This document shows positions 24,400 to 34,691 of a stretch of DNA of 64,000 nucleotides, piece by piece. Position 1 is the first letter of the stretch. Every line of letters starts with the position of its first letter. Source of the DNA: Harmothoe impar (taxonomy: Eukaryota > Annelida > Polychaeta > Phyllodocida > Polynoidae). Under the pieces are notes generated by a model, which did not search any database, was not told where the DNA came from, and worked only from the letters and a program-made list of their open reading frames with translations. The stretch lies in assembly GCA_947462335.1 (NCBI GenBank), contig OX381704.1:43280942-43344941 (forward strand), in the 5' to 3' direction. The translations under genes were made by a program, and so were the position numbers.

Positions 24400-27300
24400 A
24401 TAAGTGATGAGTCCTATATACGTATCCATGGTCATGCTATCATCTAGTTTTTAGTGCCGTGGGTAACACACTTTTGCCATTCACGTTCATCTCCCATAGA
24501 GCATGGGTATGATGCTTTCACGTCGTCACGTTTGGGCGGTCTGTCGATGAAATCTACCACATAGATCTTTCATCATTTCCTTCTCTGATAATCAGATTGG
24601 TTGAAGTTCCATGGTACATCTGCCCCCTGCATTGAATGGTCTGCAATAAGCAGAACAGCGCTAGATAATTAGCCCAACTGTGACAGAGATTTGTATTTTC
24701 TAAAATAATTTCGAATCTCCAATCTGCAACCAGCCGGATTCAGATCAATGTATAGCTGATGGCATTTGTGAACATTTTAAGTCAAAATTAGATTAAATTT
24801 ATTGAGGAAAATACAAGAATGTTGGAAACTTGATTACACGTCAGTAAAATTAATACACAGCTTAAAAATGTCGGCCAATCCAATGTGCGCCTGGCTTAGT
24901 TTACCACTGCCATGTTGCTCAATCAGCCTGGTTCAATATCACGAGCAGCTCACAGAGAGTTAGTCATAACACATGCTAACAAGACTGTTGATGGTTGTGA
25001 ATTAACTTTGGTATGGTAGCCATTTGGTATGGAGGACATACTATATGCACTATCTATGTGTATGTTAACTGACTACTAATGATCTGATACAAAATGCACT
25101 CCAGTATGAGTGTTGAATCATCATAAAAGGAGTGTCCGGATAGACAGCCAGTACTGCTGAAGATTCAGGACATGATAGAAGTGTACAGAATATTGTATAC
25201 ATATGACACTTTATCCCCACATCTCAAATGTAATGTATCACCTGGAAGTGTACCAAGGAGAAAAAGCAAGACCAGTGATTAAATGCAATATGGGACACTA
25301 ACTGACAATATTAATCTTCAGGCAGTCAACGCATGAAAGACTAATTCATTTTAGCCATAACATTTAGGTCCAAATTGCAGTATTCTCCTTTGTCTAATTG
25401 CACAATTTCATGTTTTTATCGTCTATCCAATATCCAAGGCCTTGTGCGTTAGATAAATACACGCCAGGATGAATTTAAGCACATAAAGCACTTACTCTGT
25501 AGTTTAAAAGATTGTAGTAATGATGTGTAGATGCTCTTCTGCATCAAGCTAGACTGCAATCCCCAAGTGAGAGCCCCATTCTAACTGTGCTTACAGGCGC
25601 CACATCCCAACAACAGCCCATTAATCTTTGTCTCACCCAGAGCTGGAAATAGCCAACTGCAATTTATGTATGTCTAAGGGGGACCTTCTCCAATTACATG
25701 ACTGTGGTAGTACTGACGGGGAAAGTCCTCTGCTCGTTCTAATGGCCCCACCCTAGAGGCTATGTCAAATGACAATGGCTGCTCCTACATAAAAGCTGTA
25801 CAAGCATACATGTGTATTAATTGACAAATTTAGTAAAAAAAATTCTACAAGATATCAAACTGGCATACTGCAATAAGTGATCTAAACCAGCTAATTCAAA
25901 TGTTAGTTATTTGCAACAGTATACTTCATCGTTTTGAAAATCAGTTGGTTTAGACAGAGAGACCAGTATTACTATAGATATCCATTTCTTGATATTCTTA
26001 TAACTGCTGCAGGAATTGATGACCATGTTGCCTGAAACACACACTCTTCTTGTTTTTGGCCATAGTAGCTATTAGGATATCTAGAAGATGCAATGTGCAC
26101 AGTGCACCTTTACCTTCACCGGCAAGTAACTGTAGAAGGCCCCATTTAGACATACATAAGTAAAGATAGACCATTGTAGGTAAGAGAGGATCAATCCTGA
26201 ACCAATGATTAGTGATTGTATTAAAGATAAGGACCTTTGAGGACAGTTAAAGGGTTTATCAACTGTTATTCATTTAAGTATTAGCCAGAATGTCCTCCAA
26301 AAAGGAGTCTTCTGAAGCCCCTAAGTGTTAAAGCCGGGAGGCTCCCAAAGGTTTAGGTAAAATAAAATACAGTGGATCTTTGTGCCTCGTGCCCTTGCCT
26401 TTAGGTAGGGAGCAAAGCGTTTATCAATAAGAAAAAAGAATGGGTATTTTATGTCATTGGTAATGTCATCTCATTGAATTTTGATTTAGAATAATCAGCA
26501 AATAACTGATGTTACAAAATCGTTCATTCTCTTGTTCACCTGTTGTCATTCTTACAATCCATTGCCCAAATTGAAATTTGTGAGAGTACATTGAGGGACA
26601 TGTAAGTTCATCTTGGCATCCACATACACTTTATAAACCAAATCATGATTGATGCAGATTGATGCATTTATTATATTGTATCTGCAGTATTTGATAGAGT
26701 GATCTGCTACCAGCTGTTTACTATCAGTGCTGTTTTCTATTAGTAATATAGATGAAATGTGTGGCAGTTATTCTGCCTGACATCTGCCATTACCCATCTA
26801 TATAATATATGTATATATATGTATGCGTCTGGACAGTCCTGAAGCAGGTGGAAGTTTGATGAAAATAGTTATATCTTAATAGACGGCCCTTACCACCATG
26901 GACATACAGCCTTTGGGCCTAATTGTCCATAATATACTTAAGTTAAATTTGTAGTCTTGTATAAAAATTCCCTTCAAATGATCCCTAAGCTAAAGGACTC
27001 AAAGTACTATTGGTTGAGATACATCGATCCAACCGCGCTTCATTTAACGTCCTTTTGAACTCTATCTAGTGTAAAAGTAAAAGTCATCCTCTCATAGAAT
27101 ACTTAAGATTTTAGTGCTCTATACAATACGCGCCTCGATAGTGTACCTATGCTGTAAAATCTCTGTCGTATCAGGCATGAACATTCCTTATGAATGATGA
27201 TCCAGCACCAATAATAAAACGGATGGTGGTGGGTGATGTACTACTCGTGATGTTGAATAATGTGCTAGCATTATCAGATTATTACTTCATTAGTCAATCA

Positions 27301-29200
27301 GCAGGCTACCAAGTACCATACTCATACATGAACCATAACATATGTACAACCATCAACAGCTCTTTCAGTAGCTGTCCTTATCACCTCTCGCCCCCGCTAA
27401 GCTACGCATGGTAGTGAGCTGCTCATGTGAGCTAAACCATATACAGCTTGAGGTATATGGCATGCACAATCATACAGTAACCCCGGAGTACAGTGGATGA
27501 TGGACCGGTTGAGCTTGGTCCACACTGTCAAGTCAAGTATTTGGTGACACATACAGGTTATCAGATTTCATCAGCCACACAGATCTAAATCCGACTGCCT
27601 GCAGATTGGAGATGAAATAAATTTGTGTAAAACCGAAACTAATCATCTAGCATTGCTCTGCTTGCTACAATCCAAGAAAAGGACGCAATAAGATTCATGG
27701 TTTCATTTCTGTTTCTATTTAGACCTGAAATATCATATCTCATACTCATCTATAGCTAGATTATCCTCAGAGCTATCTCCTATCAGGTACACTTTGACAC
27801 CTTTGTATCCTATCAACAACCTTTGAGAAATGTGTGAGTGTGAGTGTTGCTTGCAAACCATCATCACTCTTCCTTCTGGGAAGCTGAGAAATTCTATCCA
27901 TATTTGATATCCTGCCATCTCTGTATTTGATCTGATAAATTTAAAGGTTTCTTTTCTCTATTGCCATGGTATCTTCTGCAATGTGCAATAGCTGACTTTG
28001 TACTGAATGTTGTTTTAATTATAAACCAACCCCTGTGTACAGAATCCCTTGTATTTTATCCAATGAGCAACTTGAAAATAAATTGGTGCTATTGTGCATG
28101 ACACCCCTAAAAGATCAAATCAAATATATTGCATTTCATAATTGGAAAGGATCAAAGCACATCAGCCACTGGAATTGCATTGTTAATTGACTATAATGTT
28201 TGATCATCTATACAGTTCCGAGCAATAATGAGCATTGTCAAGTATTAATGTGAGTGAACACAGGACAGTACGTGGTATCCCTTATGACATGACATGAAAG
28301 AATAGTCTGATTTTAAAATGATATTTGAAAAAATGCTTTTGGTTAGCTGTAGAAGACTAAATTATACAATCAAGTTATCATTTCTCCGTCTTAGTAGAAA
28401 TGTTTCAACATAAAAAAATAGCTATTCTTACTTATTCACTCATCTCTGTCAAAAGCATATTAACTCCAGAAAACCTGAGAAGAGAATGTACAGCAAGCTA
28501 AGCTAATAGCATATGGCGGTCATGATTAAATTCATGGTAACCTCTGCTTTAGATCACTGTTCCAATGAATGCTTCCCATTAGCAGAATCCAAGATAAATA
28601 CCGCCTTGGACAAGATCTTTTTTTAATCAGAACTTTTTTTTAATCAGAAACGCCCCTTGATTAGATTGCCAAGTGATAACGTCTAGATAACTGTCTAGAT
28701 AATTGGAGATGGTCCAGTTTGTACTTATATCATTAATCAGTATTCATGAAAGTGTACAAGTATGCGGGACATACCCCTAACTCTTATGTTCAAGGGCCGA
28801 GAATAGTATGCCTATCTCAGCTCCGACTGTTACTGGCGGGGCAGCAAGGATTTCACCTATAGGAACTGTTACAATACGGATAAAAAAGGAAAGAAGTCCT
28901 GATTTAACTAAACGCATTAAGTTGTGTTTTACCAGCATAAACCACAGAGCCATACAATAGTAATTACTCTGACATTTCCACCTCAAGTGCATACAGTGCG
29001 TTTTCTTATCTTTACCTACTGCACTAATTGTCTTATGAGATACAGAAATAATCACATGAAAAAAGTGTAAGTTTCTAATACAAATGAGAATTATTTACAT
29101 CGAATGCATTGTTATCCAAAGGTTATTGCTTGGTGATAACTTTAATCATAATGCCTACTACGAAGCTGCAATATGGAAGCCTATGATAACCAATATGTGT
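24400..29200. other. Intergenic; nothing firm
   Basis: AT-rich sequence with no recognised gene, RNA or strong repeat other than the weak duplicate at 26630-26800. A 15-base word (ctttttttaatcaga-like) is present twice near 28617-28650. Confidence 0.4.
26630..26800 (+). repeat. Weak non-coding duplication 3, copy b
   Basis: Partner of 24215-24395 (tatctgcagtatttgatagagtgat; gctgtttactatcagtgctgtt). An alignment tool would be needed to confirm it. Confidence 0.4.
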
Positions 29201-29214
29201 CTTTTACGTGTAAG

Positions 29215-29279
29215 ACTCAGCCCACTGCAGCCGACCCCGTCGGATCTCCACACTCACATATAGACTTGGACTCACTTAC
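29215..29279 (+). repeat. Split direct repeat A1
   Basis: This 65-base repeat (actcagcccactgcagccga, then ccccgtcggatctcc and on to gactcacttac-type end) recurs as A2 at 34466-34538, where an extra eight bases of tta/ata microsatellite are inserted. It ends one base before the gag ATG. The 181 bases between B1 and A2 have no counterpart left of A1. Confidence 0.85.
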
Positions 29280-29280
29280 A

Positions 29281-30642
29281 ATGGTCAGGAAGTTGGTGAA
29301 TTGTTCTGAGTGTGGTTTGCAACATAGACCGAGGGGCAGGGCAGCTTGCAGGTATGCAGCTGTGGCCCGCGTACGCAGTGTGGAGCTGGGTGGTAAGGAG
29401 GAGGACTTTAAATTACATTTAGATACGGTGCTGCTGGAAACCGAGAACCAGGCCTACTTGTACGGGGAAGGGCCGGACGAGGGCACGTCTCCGCCCCGGT
29501 CGCCCAAGCCTGAACCCAAGCCTAGCCCCGAGCCTGGTCCGATTCCTCAGCCCCCCCCTCCCGGGGTCCCTCACCCCTTCAGTCTCTCTCAAGAGTTCCT
29601 CGAGTTTCAGCGTCAACTGATCGAGGGAGCTACAGAGCGCAGATTGATCAATGAGGCCATTCTCAAAATGACTTCAGGGATAGAGCGCCTTGGCGTGCGA
29701 ATGGGAGACCCCCCACCGGCGCCCCCGGGGCATCCATTCCCGCCATTACCGGCGGAGCCCCAGCCACAGCCTCAACCAGGGCCTACACCAGGAGTACAAG
29801 GAGTCAACCCCCTCCCGCAGCGTTATCAGGTTCCAGGTTATGGAGGACTACCTGGGGGCCCGGTCTACCCTCTACCGAGCATGCAGCAGTTTCAGGCGCG
29901 CCAGCCGGCGCCCCCTTCAGTGCCTCCCCAGGTTCCCGCGCCAACGGCAGTGCCGGCGGGCGCGGGCCAGCCCGGTTACCACCAGACGCCCTTCACCGAC
30001 CCGGCTCTAAGCTCCGCCTCGCCGGGGTTCGTTCCGTTCGGCCAGGGGGCTGCAGCTACCATGTTCGCAAACTACTCCATGGGTGTCCCCGCACACCCCC
30101 ACGCTGTCCCATGCTGCTCGTCTGACTCAAAGAAGCGTAAGTGTAGGATATTTGATCTTGACCTTCATTTGCCAGTCGGTAAAACCTCTGCATCAGCCTC
30201 TATCGAGGAGATTATTTCAGCCTCCCTTAGCATGTTATATTCCATGTCCCAGGGGGGTTTTGACTCGGGTCCTTATGCTAAACACATACAGTTTCTCATG
30301 GATAGGGCCAAGGTCTACACAGTAGAATCTCTTAGGGCTTACGACCAGTATTGCAGGGAGAAAGCTGAGCTTTTTGGCATGGGGAGTTTCACCTATGGGG
30401 ATCATGAGTATTTCTATCGGTGTTTGGGCTATGAAAACCTAAGGTCGCAGGCGTCGGGTACTCAGGCAGCAGGGTCCAAGAAGGGTAAGAAGAAGAAGAT
30501 AGATCCCCTCAAAAAGAGCGGTTATTGCAACGACTACAACAGTAGGAAGGGCTGTAGTGAGAACCCCTGCCGTTTTAAACACGAGTGCACCTTATGTGGG
30601 GGCCAGCACAGGGGGGTCACTTGTCCCGCTCATACAGGATAG
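29281..30642 (+). CDS. Gag-like protein of the YR retrotransposon
   Basis: The frame is open from 29173, but the first 36 codons lie in or before repeat A1, so I choose the ATG at 29281 (MVRKLVNCSECG), giving 453 residues. In order (numbering from the chosen Met): a Cys-rich N-terminus (CSEC, then H and C further on); a long Pro-rich middle (about 70-265); a basic patch KKRK near 285; a helical region at about 300-385 that resembles the capsid-like part of DIRS/Ngaro gag proteins (AKHIQFLMDRAKVYTVESL); a lysine-rich patch KKGKKKK; then two zinc-binding motifs at the C-terminus. The first is C-x8-C-x4-C-x3-H (CCCH-like), the second C-x2-C-x3-H-x4-C (knuckle-like). The protein would package element RNA. 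It ends at a UAG codon after which the same frame stays open into RT. Confidence 0.75.
   Translation: MVRKLVNCSECGLQHRPRGRAACRYAAVARVRSVELGGKEEDFKLHLDTVLLETENQAYLYGEGPDEGTSPPRSPKPEPKPSPEPGPIPQPPPPGVPHPFSLSQEFLEFQRQLIEGATERRLINEAILKMTSGIERLGVRMGDPPPAPPGHPFPPLPAEPQPQPQPGPTPGVQGVNPLPQRYQVPGYGGLPGGPVYPLPSMQQFQARQPAPPSVPPQVPAPTAVPAGAGQPGYHQTPFTDPALSSASPGFVPFGQGAAATMFANYSMGVPAHPHAVPCCSSDSKKRKCRIFDLDLHLPVGKTSASASIEEIISASLSMLYSMSQGGFDSGPYAKHIQFLMDRAKVYTVESLRAYDQYCREKAELFGMGSFTYGDHEYFYRCLGYENLRSQASGTQAAGSKKGKKKKIDPLKKSGYCNDYNSRKGCSENPCRFKHECTLCGGQHRGVTCPAHTG
30640..30642 (+). other. In-frame UAG between gag and RT
   Basis: gag and the RT frame are in the same phase and separated only by tag, followed by g. 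Downstream there is no ATG for about 100 codons. UAG followed by G is also the context used for readthrough in some retroelements. It may be a programmed readthrough site, or one point mutation in an originally continuous gag-pol. Confidence 0.7.
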
Positions 30643-32925
30643 GATGAGGCGAGTCTGGCCTTGGCTGATTCAGGGCCAGACTCACCCGAATGTATCACAC
30701 CCGTCCCCTTTTTCCTTTCACCTCTTAGTCCCCCTTTCTTTCCTACCGGCACTCCAGTAGTCAGTGCTTGTGCGGGCGCGGGAAGCGCGGGGGGTTCTGA
30801 AGGGGGAGCTGCGTCGCCAGCGTTTATTGCGCTCGGCGACAGCGGGGGCCCTGTAGGGGGTTATGACGGGGTGGCGGGTGTGGCGGCAGGAGGCCCCGGT
30901 GGGGGCGAATCAGAAGCAGCGGGAAAGTTAGCGTCTCTGGCGGGGGGCCCTGTAGGGGGTTCCATGCGGGGTACGCCTCTCGCCCAACCTCTCGCGGGTG
31001 CCGAGAGTAGTGACGTCATTAGTCAACATGGCGGCCACAACACGGGTTTAGTGGATTCTGACGCAGCGGACACTGGTAATTATCCTATTTGTGATGAAAT
31101 ACATGCTAGTTTGGTCAATTCTTCCGTTGTCATCGACGGTGCTAACCTCCCCTGCCCTGTAGAGGGCGGTGAGGGCGACGGGGACCTCGTATCTCATCTA
31201 AAAGGGCTGGCGGTTAGCGCCAGACGGCCTCTAGTGCCAGTGGTAACTTCAGTGGTTGTCGATGGATCAGTTTTCAGTCGTCCCTGTACCGGTCTATGTA
31301 GCCTTCAACACGACCTGGAGGGAGTCCCCAATCAACTGAATCCTTGCGGGTTCTTTGACTTAGCTGTAGGGGACTCATGGGTGGACTTTAATGCCTCTTA
31401 TATACTCCAAGGTGTAACAGAAGGGTTCCGCATTGTAGACCCCAGCTATTCGGGATCTTACTTCTGCAAGAACTATGACTCAATCTTAGCCCCCGAATTC
31501 AGCACTCAGATGGACGCTATTATAAGTGAGGAGCTTCAGGCGGGAAAAATTATCATTACCCCTGACAAACCCTCTTGTGTCCATGCCATGGGAGCCGTCA
31601 GGAAAAAATATTCCAACAAACTTAGGCCTATTACAGACGCAAAGCGCCCCATAGGACTTAGCATCAACAACTTCATGGATTCTACCTCGTTTAAATTTAA
31701 TTACGTCAAAGTCGATGAGGTGGTTAATGTAGTAGATAGGTCCTGTTACATGGCAGTTTTGGACATCAGGTCAGCTTATAGGTCGGTCTCCATATACCCT
31801 CCCCACAGGCAATTTCAGGGATTTGTGTGGGACGTCAATGGTAGGCAGGAGTGGATTCTGGACGGGGCGCTCAGTTTTGGTTTAAAGTGCGCTCCAGCTA
31901 TTTTTACTAGCGTAACAGAGTTCATCTGTAGGAGTGCATCTAGGCTGGGGGTAGAGAGGATCTATGGGTACATACACGACTTCATTGTAATTGCCCCCAC
32001 TTATGATGACTGTGTGAGGGACCTTGGGAAGTTAGTGCAGGTAGTTTCCCTCCTGGGGTTTAGTGTCAGTTGGGACAAGCTAATCCCCCCTTCACAGTGC
32101 GTAACCTACCTGGGTGTAGACATTGATTCAGTTGAGATGGAAGTACGCTTGTCTGAAGAAAAAATCAGTAGGCTGTTGGCTACGGTAGGGGACTTTGCTG
32201 AAAAAACCAAGGCCACCAAGAAGGAATTACAATGCCTATCGGGTCACTTAGCTCATGCTAGTGTGGTGGTCAGGGGGGGAAGGACCTTTAGTAGGCGGGT
32301 TATCAACCTAACAAAGTGCGCCCCCGAGTCAGGTAGGCCTATCAACCTCCCAGCCTGGTTCTTCCAGGATCTCAACTGGTGGGACAAATTCTGTGCGGCC
32401 TTCAATGGGGCAGCAAAAATAATCAGCCCCAATCACTCAGGCGAAGCTGTAATCTACACTGACTCCTCAAAGTCAGGCTTCGCGGCTGTCAACAATGATG
32501 ACTGGTGCCTAGGGGTATGGGAGGATGAGGATGTAAGGGCTAGCTCGGGGTTGGTCCCTGAGCATCACTGGTCAGGTTCTCCCGGGGAGTGCTCAGCTGA
32601 TGACAGCATCAATCTCCTAGAGCTGTGGCCAATAGTGGCCGCGGCATACCGCTGGAGTAATGGATGGCAGAACCTAAAGGTAGTCATTTTCACTGATAAC
32701 ACTCAGGTTCAGACCGCCATCAACACAGGCAGATCTAGATCTGCTAGGGCTATGTGGTGGCTGAGAGAGCTATTCTGGTATAGCGTAATCAACAACTTCC
32801 ACCTTGTAGCCCGCAGGGTGTCCTCTGTAGAGAATGTGGTAGCTGATTATTTTTCGCGCTACTTCGATCCAAAAATGTCCAGCCCCCCACTTAGCCTCCT
32901 CTCTCATCTTTGTTGTCACAGGTGA
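30643..32925 (+). CDS. Reverse transcriptase-RNase H of the YR retrotransposon (RT site altered)
   Basis: The frame is open for 760 codons from just after the gag UAG and has no early ATG (the first Met is about 100 codons in, before any conserved domain). Numbering from the Leu codon at 30661: a Gly/Ala-rich linker to about 240; RT fingers and palm at about 250-495, with motif A Asp368 in AVLDIRSAY and SFGLKCAP at 405-412; motif C at 437-440 reads YIHD; RNase H at about 595-735 with Asp601 (YTDSS), Glu654 (INLLELW), Asp679 (IFTDN) and Asp729 (VADYFSR). The family norm at motif C is YxDD, so His439 (codon cac, 31975-31977) replaces the first catalytic Asp, a one-base change. This copy is therefore probably unable to polymerise DNA. 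RNase H residues look complete. The C-terminus overlaps the open YR frame by 83 bases. Confidence 0.85.
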   Translation, partial: DEASLALADSGPDSPECITPVPFFLSPLSPPFFPTGTPVVSACAGAGSAGGSEGGAASPAFIALGDSGGPVGGYDGVAGVAAGGPGGGESEAAGKLASLAGGPVGGSMRGTPLAQPLAGAESSDVISQHGGHNTGLVDSDAADTGNYPICDEIHASLVNSSVVIDGANLPCPVEGGEGDGDLVSHLKGLAVSARRPLVPVVTSVVVDGSVFSRPCTGLCSLQHDLEGVPNQLNPCGFFDLAVGDSWVDFNASYILQGVTEGFRIVDPSYSGSYFCKNYDSILAPEFSTQMDAIISEELQAGKIIITPDKPSCVHAMGAVRKKYSNKLRPITDAKRPIGLSINNFMDSTSFKFNYVKVDEVVNVVDRSCYMAVLDIRSAYRSVSIYPPHRQFQGFVWDVNGRQEWILDGALSFGLKCAPAIFTSVTEFICRSASRLGVERIYGYIHDFIVIAPTYDDCVRDLGKLVQVVSLLGFSVSWDKLIPPSQCVTYLGVDIDSVEMEVRLSEEKISRLLATVGDFAEKTKATKKELQCLSGHLAHASVVVRGGRTFSRRVINLTKCAPESGRPINLPAWFFQDLNWWDKFCAAFNGAAKIISPNHSGEAVIYTDSSKSGFAAVNNDDWCLGVWEDEDVRASSGLVPEHHWSGSPGECSADDSINLLELWPIVAAAYRWSNGWQNLKVVIFTDNTQVQTAINTGRSRSARAMWWLRELFWYSVINNFHLVARRVSSVENVVADYFSRYFDPKMSSPPLSLLSHLCCHR

Positions 32926-33868
32926 GGAGGAGTTGGATCGCGCTATACTTCACTATCAATCATTATGGTTGTCAGAGGCATCTCTTAGGACGAGGAACAG
33001 CCAATGGAACATGTATTTCCGTTTCTGCCATGACTTGGAGGTCGATCCTCCTCTACCAGCATCTTTAAACACGGTGCTTAGGTACATAGTCTACATGGCA
33101 GTGAGGCTTAGCTATATTTCCCTAGCCAACTACTTATCTGCCCTATGGCAGCTCCACAAGATTAATGACCTTCAGCATGTGGATCCCCATCATTTCAAAC
33201 TTCAGTGTACCCTAAAGGGGGTGAAGAGAGAGTTAGGGACGGAATCAGTCAGGGCTAGGCCTATCTCTAGGAGGGATCTAGAGATGATCTATTATACTTT
33301 GGACCTAGATAATTCCGAGGACTTAGCATACTGGGTGTCCCTGTTATTGGGGTTCAGGGGCCTCTTACGTAAAAGCAACCTGGTGGAGCCTGGATTGGCC
33401 TTAGTATTAGGGGATATCACTTTCCATTCATGGGGGGTATCAGTCTCGGTGAGACGAACCAAAACCATTCAGTACCGGGAGAGGGTCTTGTACATTCCTT
33501 TCAATTCAGTCCCGGGCTCTATTTTTTGTTTATCTTTTTTTGTCAGGAAGTTAGTAGGTCAGGGCTGCCTCCCTTCAACCCAGTCCCAGCTAATCAGCTA
33601 TAGCTCACCGGGGGGGTTGGTCAGGGGTACCTACAAGTGGTTGATGCAGAGGTTGTCTGATTCTGTCAAATTGTTGGGCTTGAGCAGGTTGACTTCACAT
33701 TCACTTCGCCGTGGAGGTTCTGCCGCATTGTACATGGCAGGCTTCCCCCTTTGTGAGATCAGAGAGATGGGCGACTGGAAGTCTATGTCAGTCCTCCTCT
33801 ATCTGACGAGGACCCCGGATAACAGGGGAGCTCTGGACCAGCGTATTGTGAACTCAATATTCATGTGA
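32843..33868 (+). CDS. Tyrosine recombinase (YR) of the retrotransposon
   Basis: The frame is open from 32843 and is +1 relative to RT. No ATG occurs until about 33011, well inside the N-terminal domain, so expression probably depends on frameshifting, reinitiation (a TTG is at 32933, eight bases after the RT stop) or splicing. Counting from the TTG the protein has 311 residues: a SAM-like N-terminal core-binding domain (about 1-100) and a catalytic domain with Arg146 in LLRKSNL, a beta-hairpin Lys at 177, His256 and Arg259 in TSHSLRRGG, Trp282 in GDWKS and the nucleophile Tyr290. All residues of the R-K-H-R-H/W-Y set are present, so it looks catalytically intact. It would integrate the circular intermediate. 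The sequence cacaggtgagg at the end of the RT frame also matches a splice donor. Confidence 0.85.
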   Translation: MIIFRATSIQKCPAPHLASSLIFVVTGEEELDRAILHYQSLWLSEASLRTRNSQWNMYFRFCHDLEVDPPLPASLNTVLRYIVYMAVRLSYISLANYLSALWQLHKINDLQHVDPHHFKLQCTLKGVKRELGTESVRARPISRRDLEMIYYTLDLDNSEDLAYWVSLLLGFRGLLRKSNLVEPGLALVLGDITFHSWGVSVSVRRTKTIQYRERVLYIPFNSVPGSIFCLSFFVRKLVGQGCLPSTQSQLISYSSPGGLVRGTYKWLMQRLSDSVKLLGLSRLTSHSLRRGGSAALYMAGFPLCEIREMGDWKSMSVLLYLTRTPDNRGALDQRIVNSIFM

Positions 33869-34174
33869 TGCAGCCCCGCCAGCAAGATGGGGCCACATGG
33901 TGGCCTGTCTTAAACCATGGACTTCTGGTGCATGCCTTGTGAAGCACCTTTAACCTGCGGCGTTGGACCTTGTTAGTGCCAGTACGGTACATGGACTACC
34001 TGCATCAATTCCAGTTTGTTTATATTTATTTGATTACATATGTTCCCTGGAGTATGAAGTTACTACCGGTAGTTGCCTTTTCGGCTTATACCCTTGACTT
34101 ATCGCCATGAGGGGTGACTGAGCTACCTTTTCCGTCTTGGACGGCCACTTCGTGTTTGGCATCTTTTGGTGTTC
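33869..34174 (+). other. 3' non-coding region of the YR retrotransposon
   Basis: About 300 bases between the recombinase stop and B1. No frame of note. The sequence cgcaataaatctcag in the B repeats that follow contains aataaa and may serve as a polyadenylation signal. Confidence 0.5.
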
Positions 34175-34284
34175 GGCATGTTCTAAGCTGATATTTATCA
34201 CCTTGTCAAACGCAATAAATCTCAGTCACCAAAACACACTATACACTTGTGCCTCTTGTCATTGATGAACGTCTAAGGATTTAT
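34175..34284 (+). repeat. Split direct repeat B1
   Basis: 110 bases from ggcatgttctaagctgat to ctaaggatttat. Compared base by base it is identical to B2 at 34582-34691. It contains aataaa. Confidence 0.9.
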
Positions 34285-34465
34285 GTGTAAAATAATGTTC
34301 CATTATTTGGTTATAAATTTGTGGCATAATCAGGACTTACACGTCTACTAAGACTCTGATCAGTCTATGCAGTTGGTCAGCCTGGGGTCACTGGGGGCTA
34401 GCCCTCTTGTGATTGGCTGCACCTACCTGCCACCTTACCTGGGGCAGTGGACACTGGACACCGGC

Positions 34466-34538
34466 ACTCAGCCCACTGCAGCCGACCCCGTCGGATCTCC
34501 ACACTCACATATATTTATATAGACTTGGACTCACTTAC
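34466..34538 (+). repeat. Split direct repeat A2
   Basis: Copy of A1 with an eight-base AT insertion after cactcacatata. It lies between B1 and B2, as expected for the Ngaro/PAT layout. The 181 bases between B1 and A2 (34285-34465) contain the short inverted word acttacacgt, matching acgtgtaag just left of A1. Confidence 0.85.
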
Positions 34539-34581
34539 TTGTGAATTTTTTATTTTTTATTATTACTTTTTCTTATTGCTT

Positions 34582-34691
34582 GGCATGTTCTAAGCTGATA
34601 TTTATCACCTTGTCAAACGCAATAAATCTCAGTCACCAAAACACACTATACACTTGTGCCTCTTGTCATTGATGAACGTCTAAGGATTTAT
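34582..34691 (+). repeat. Split direct repeat B2 (right end of element)
   Basis: Identical to B1 over 110 bases; the match stops at ggatttat. Beyond it the sequence (tagaaaaaatgac) differs from what follows B1. I take this as the right terminus. Confidence 0.85.

Larger units (their letters stand above)
29214..34691 (+). mobile_element. Tyrosine-recombinase retrotransposon, Ngaro/PAT-like
   Basis: This is an element of about 5.5 kb with order A1, gag, RT-RNase H, tyrosine recombinase (YR), B1, A2, B2. Split direct repeats of this A1...B1-A2-B2 layout, together with a YR in place of an integrase, define the Ngaro/PAT group of DIRS-like elements. There is no methyltransferase domain (seen in DIRS1) and no SGNH hydrolase (seen in some Ngaro). 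Such elements are thought to insert a circular DNA by site-specific recombination and leave no target duplication; none is seen here. B1 and B2 are identical over 110 bases, suggesting a young insertion. Damage: A1 has only the last 65 bases of the A region, and the RT active site is altered. The left boundary is uncertain by some bases; the right one is the end of B2. Confidence 0.85.

Noticed and set aside
29173..29280. ATG at 29173 as the gag start
   Set aside because: The first 36 codons run through flank and repeat A1; the ATG directly after A1 is the more likely start.
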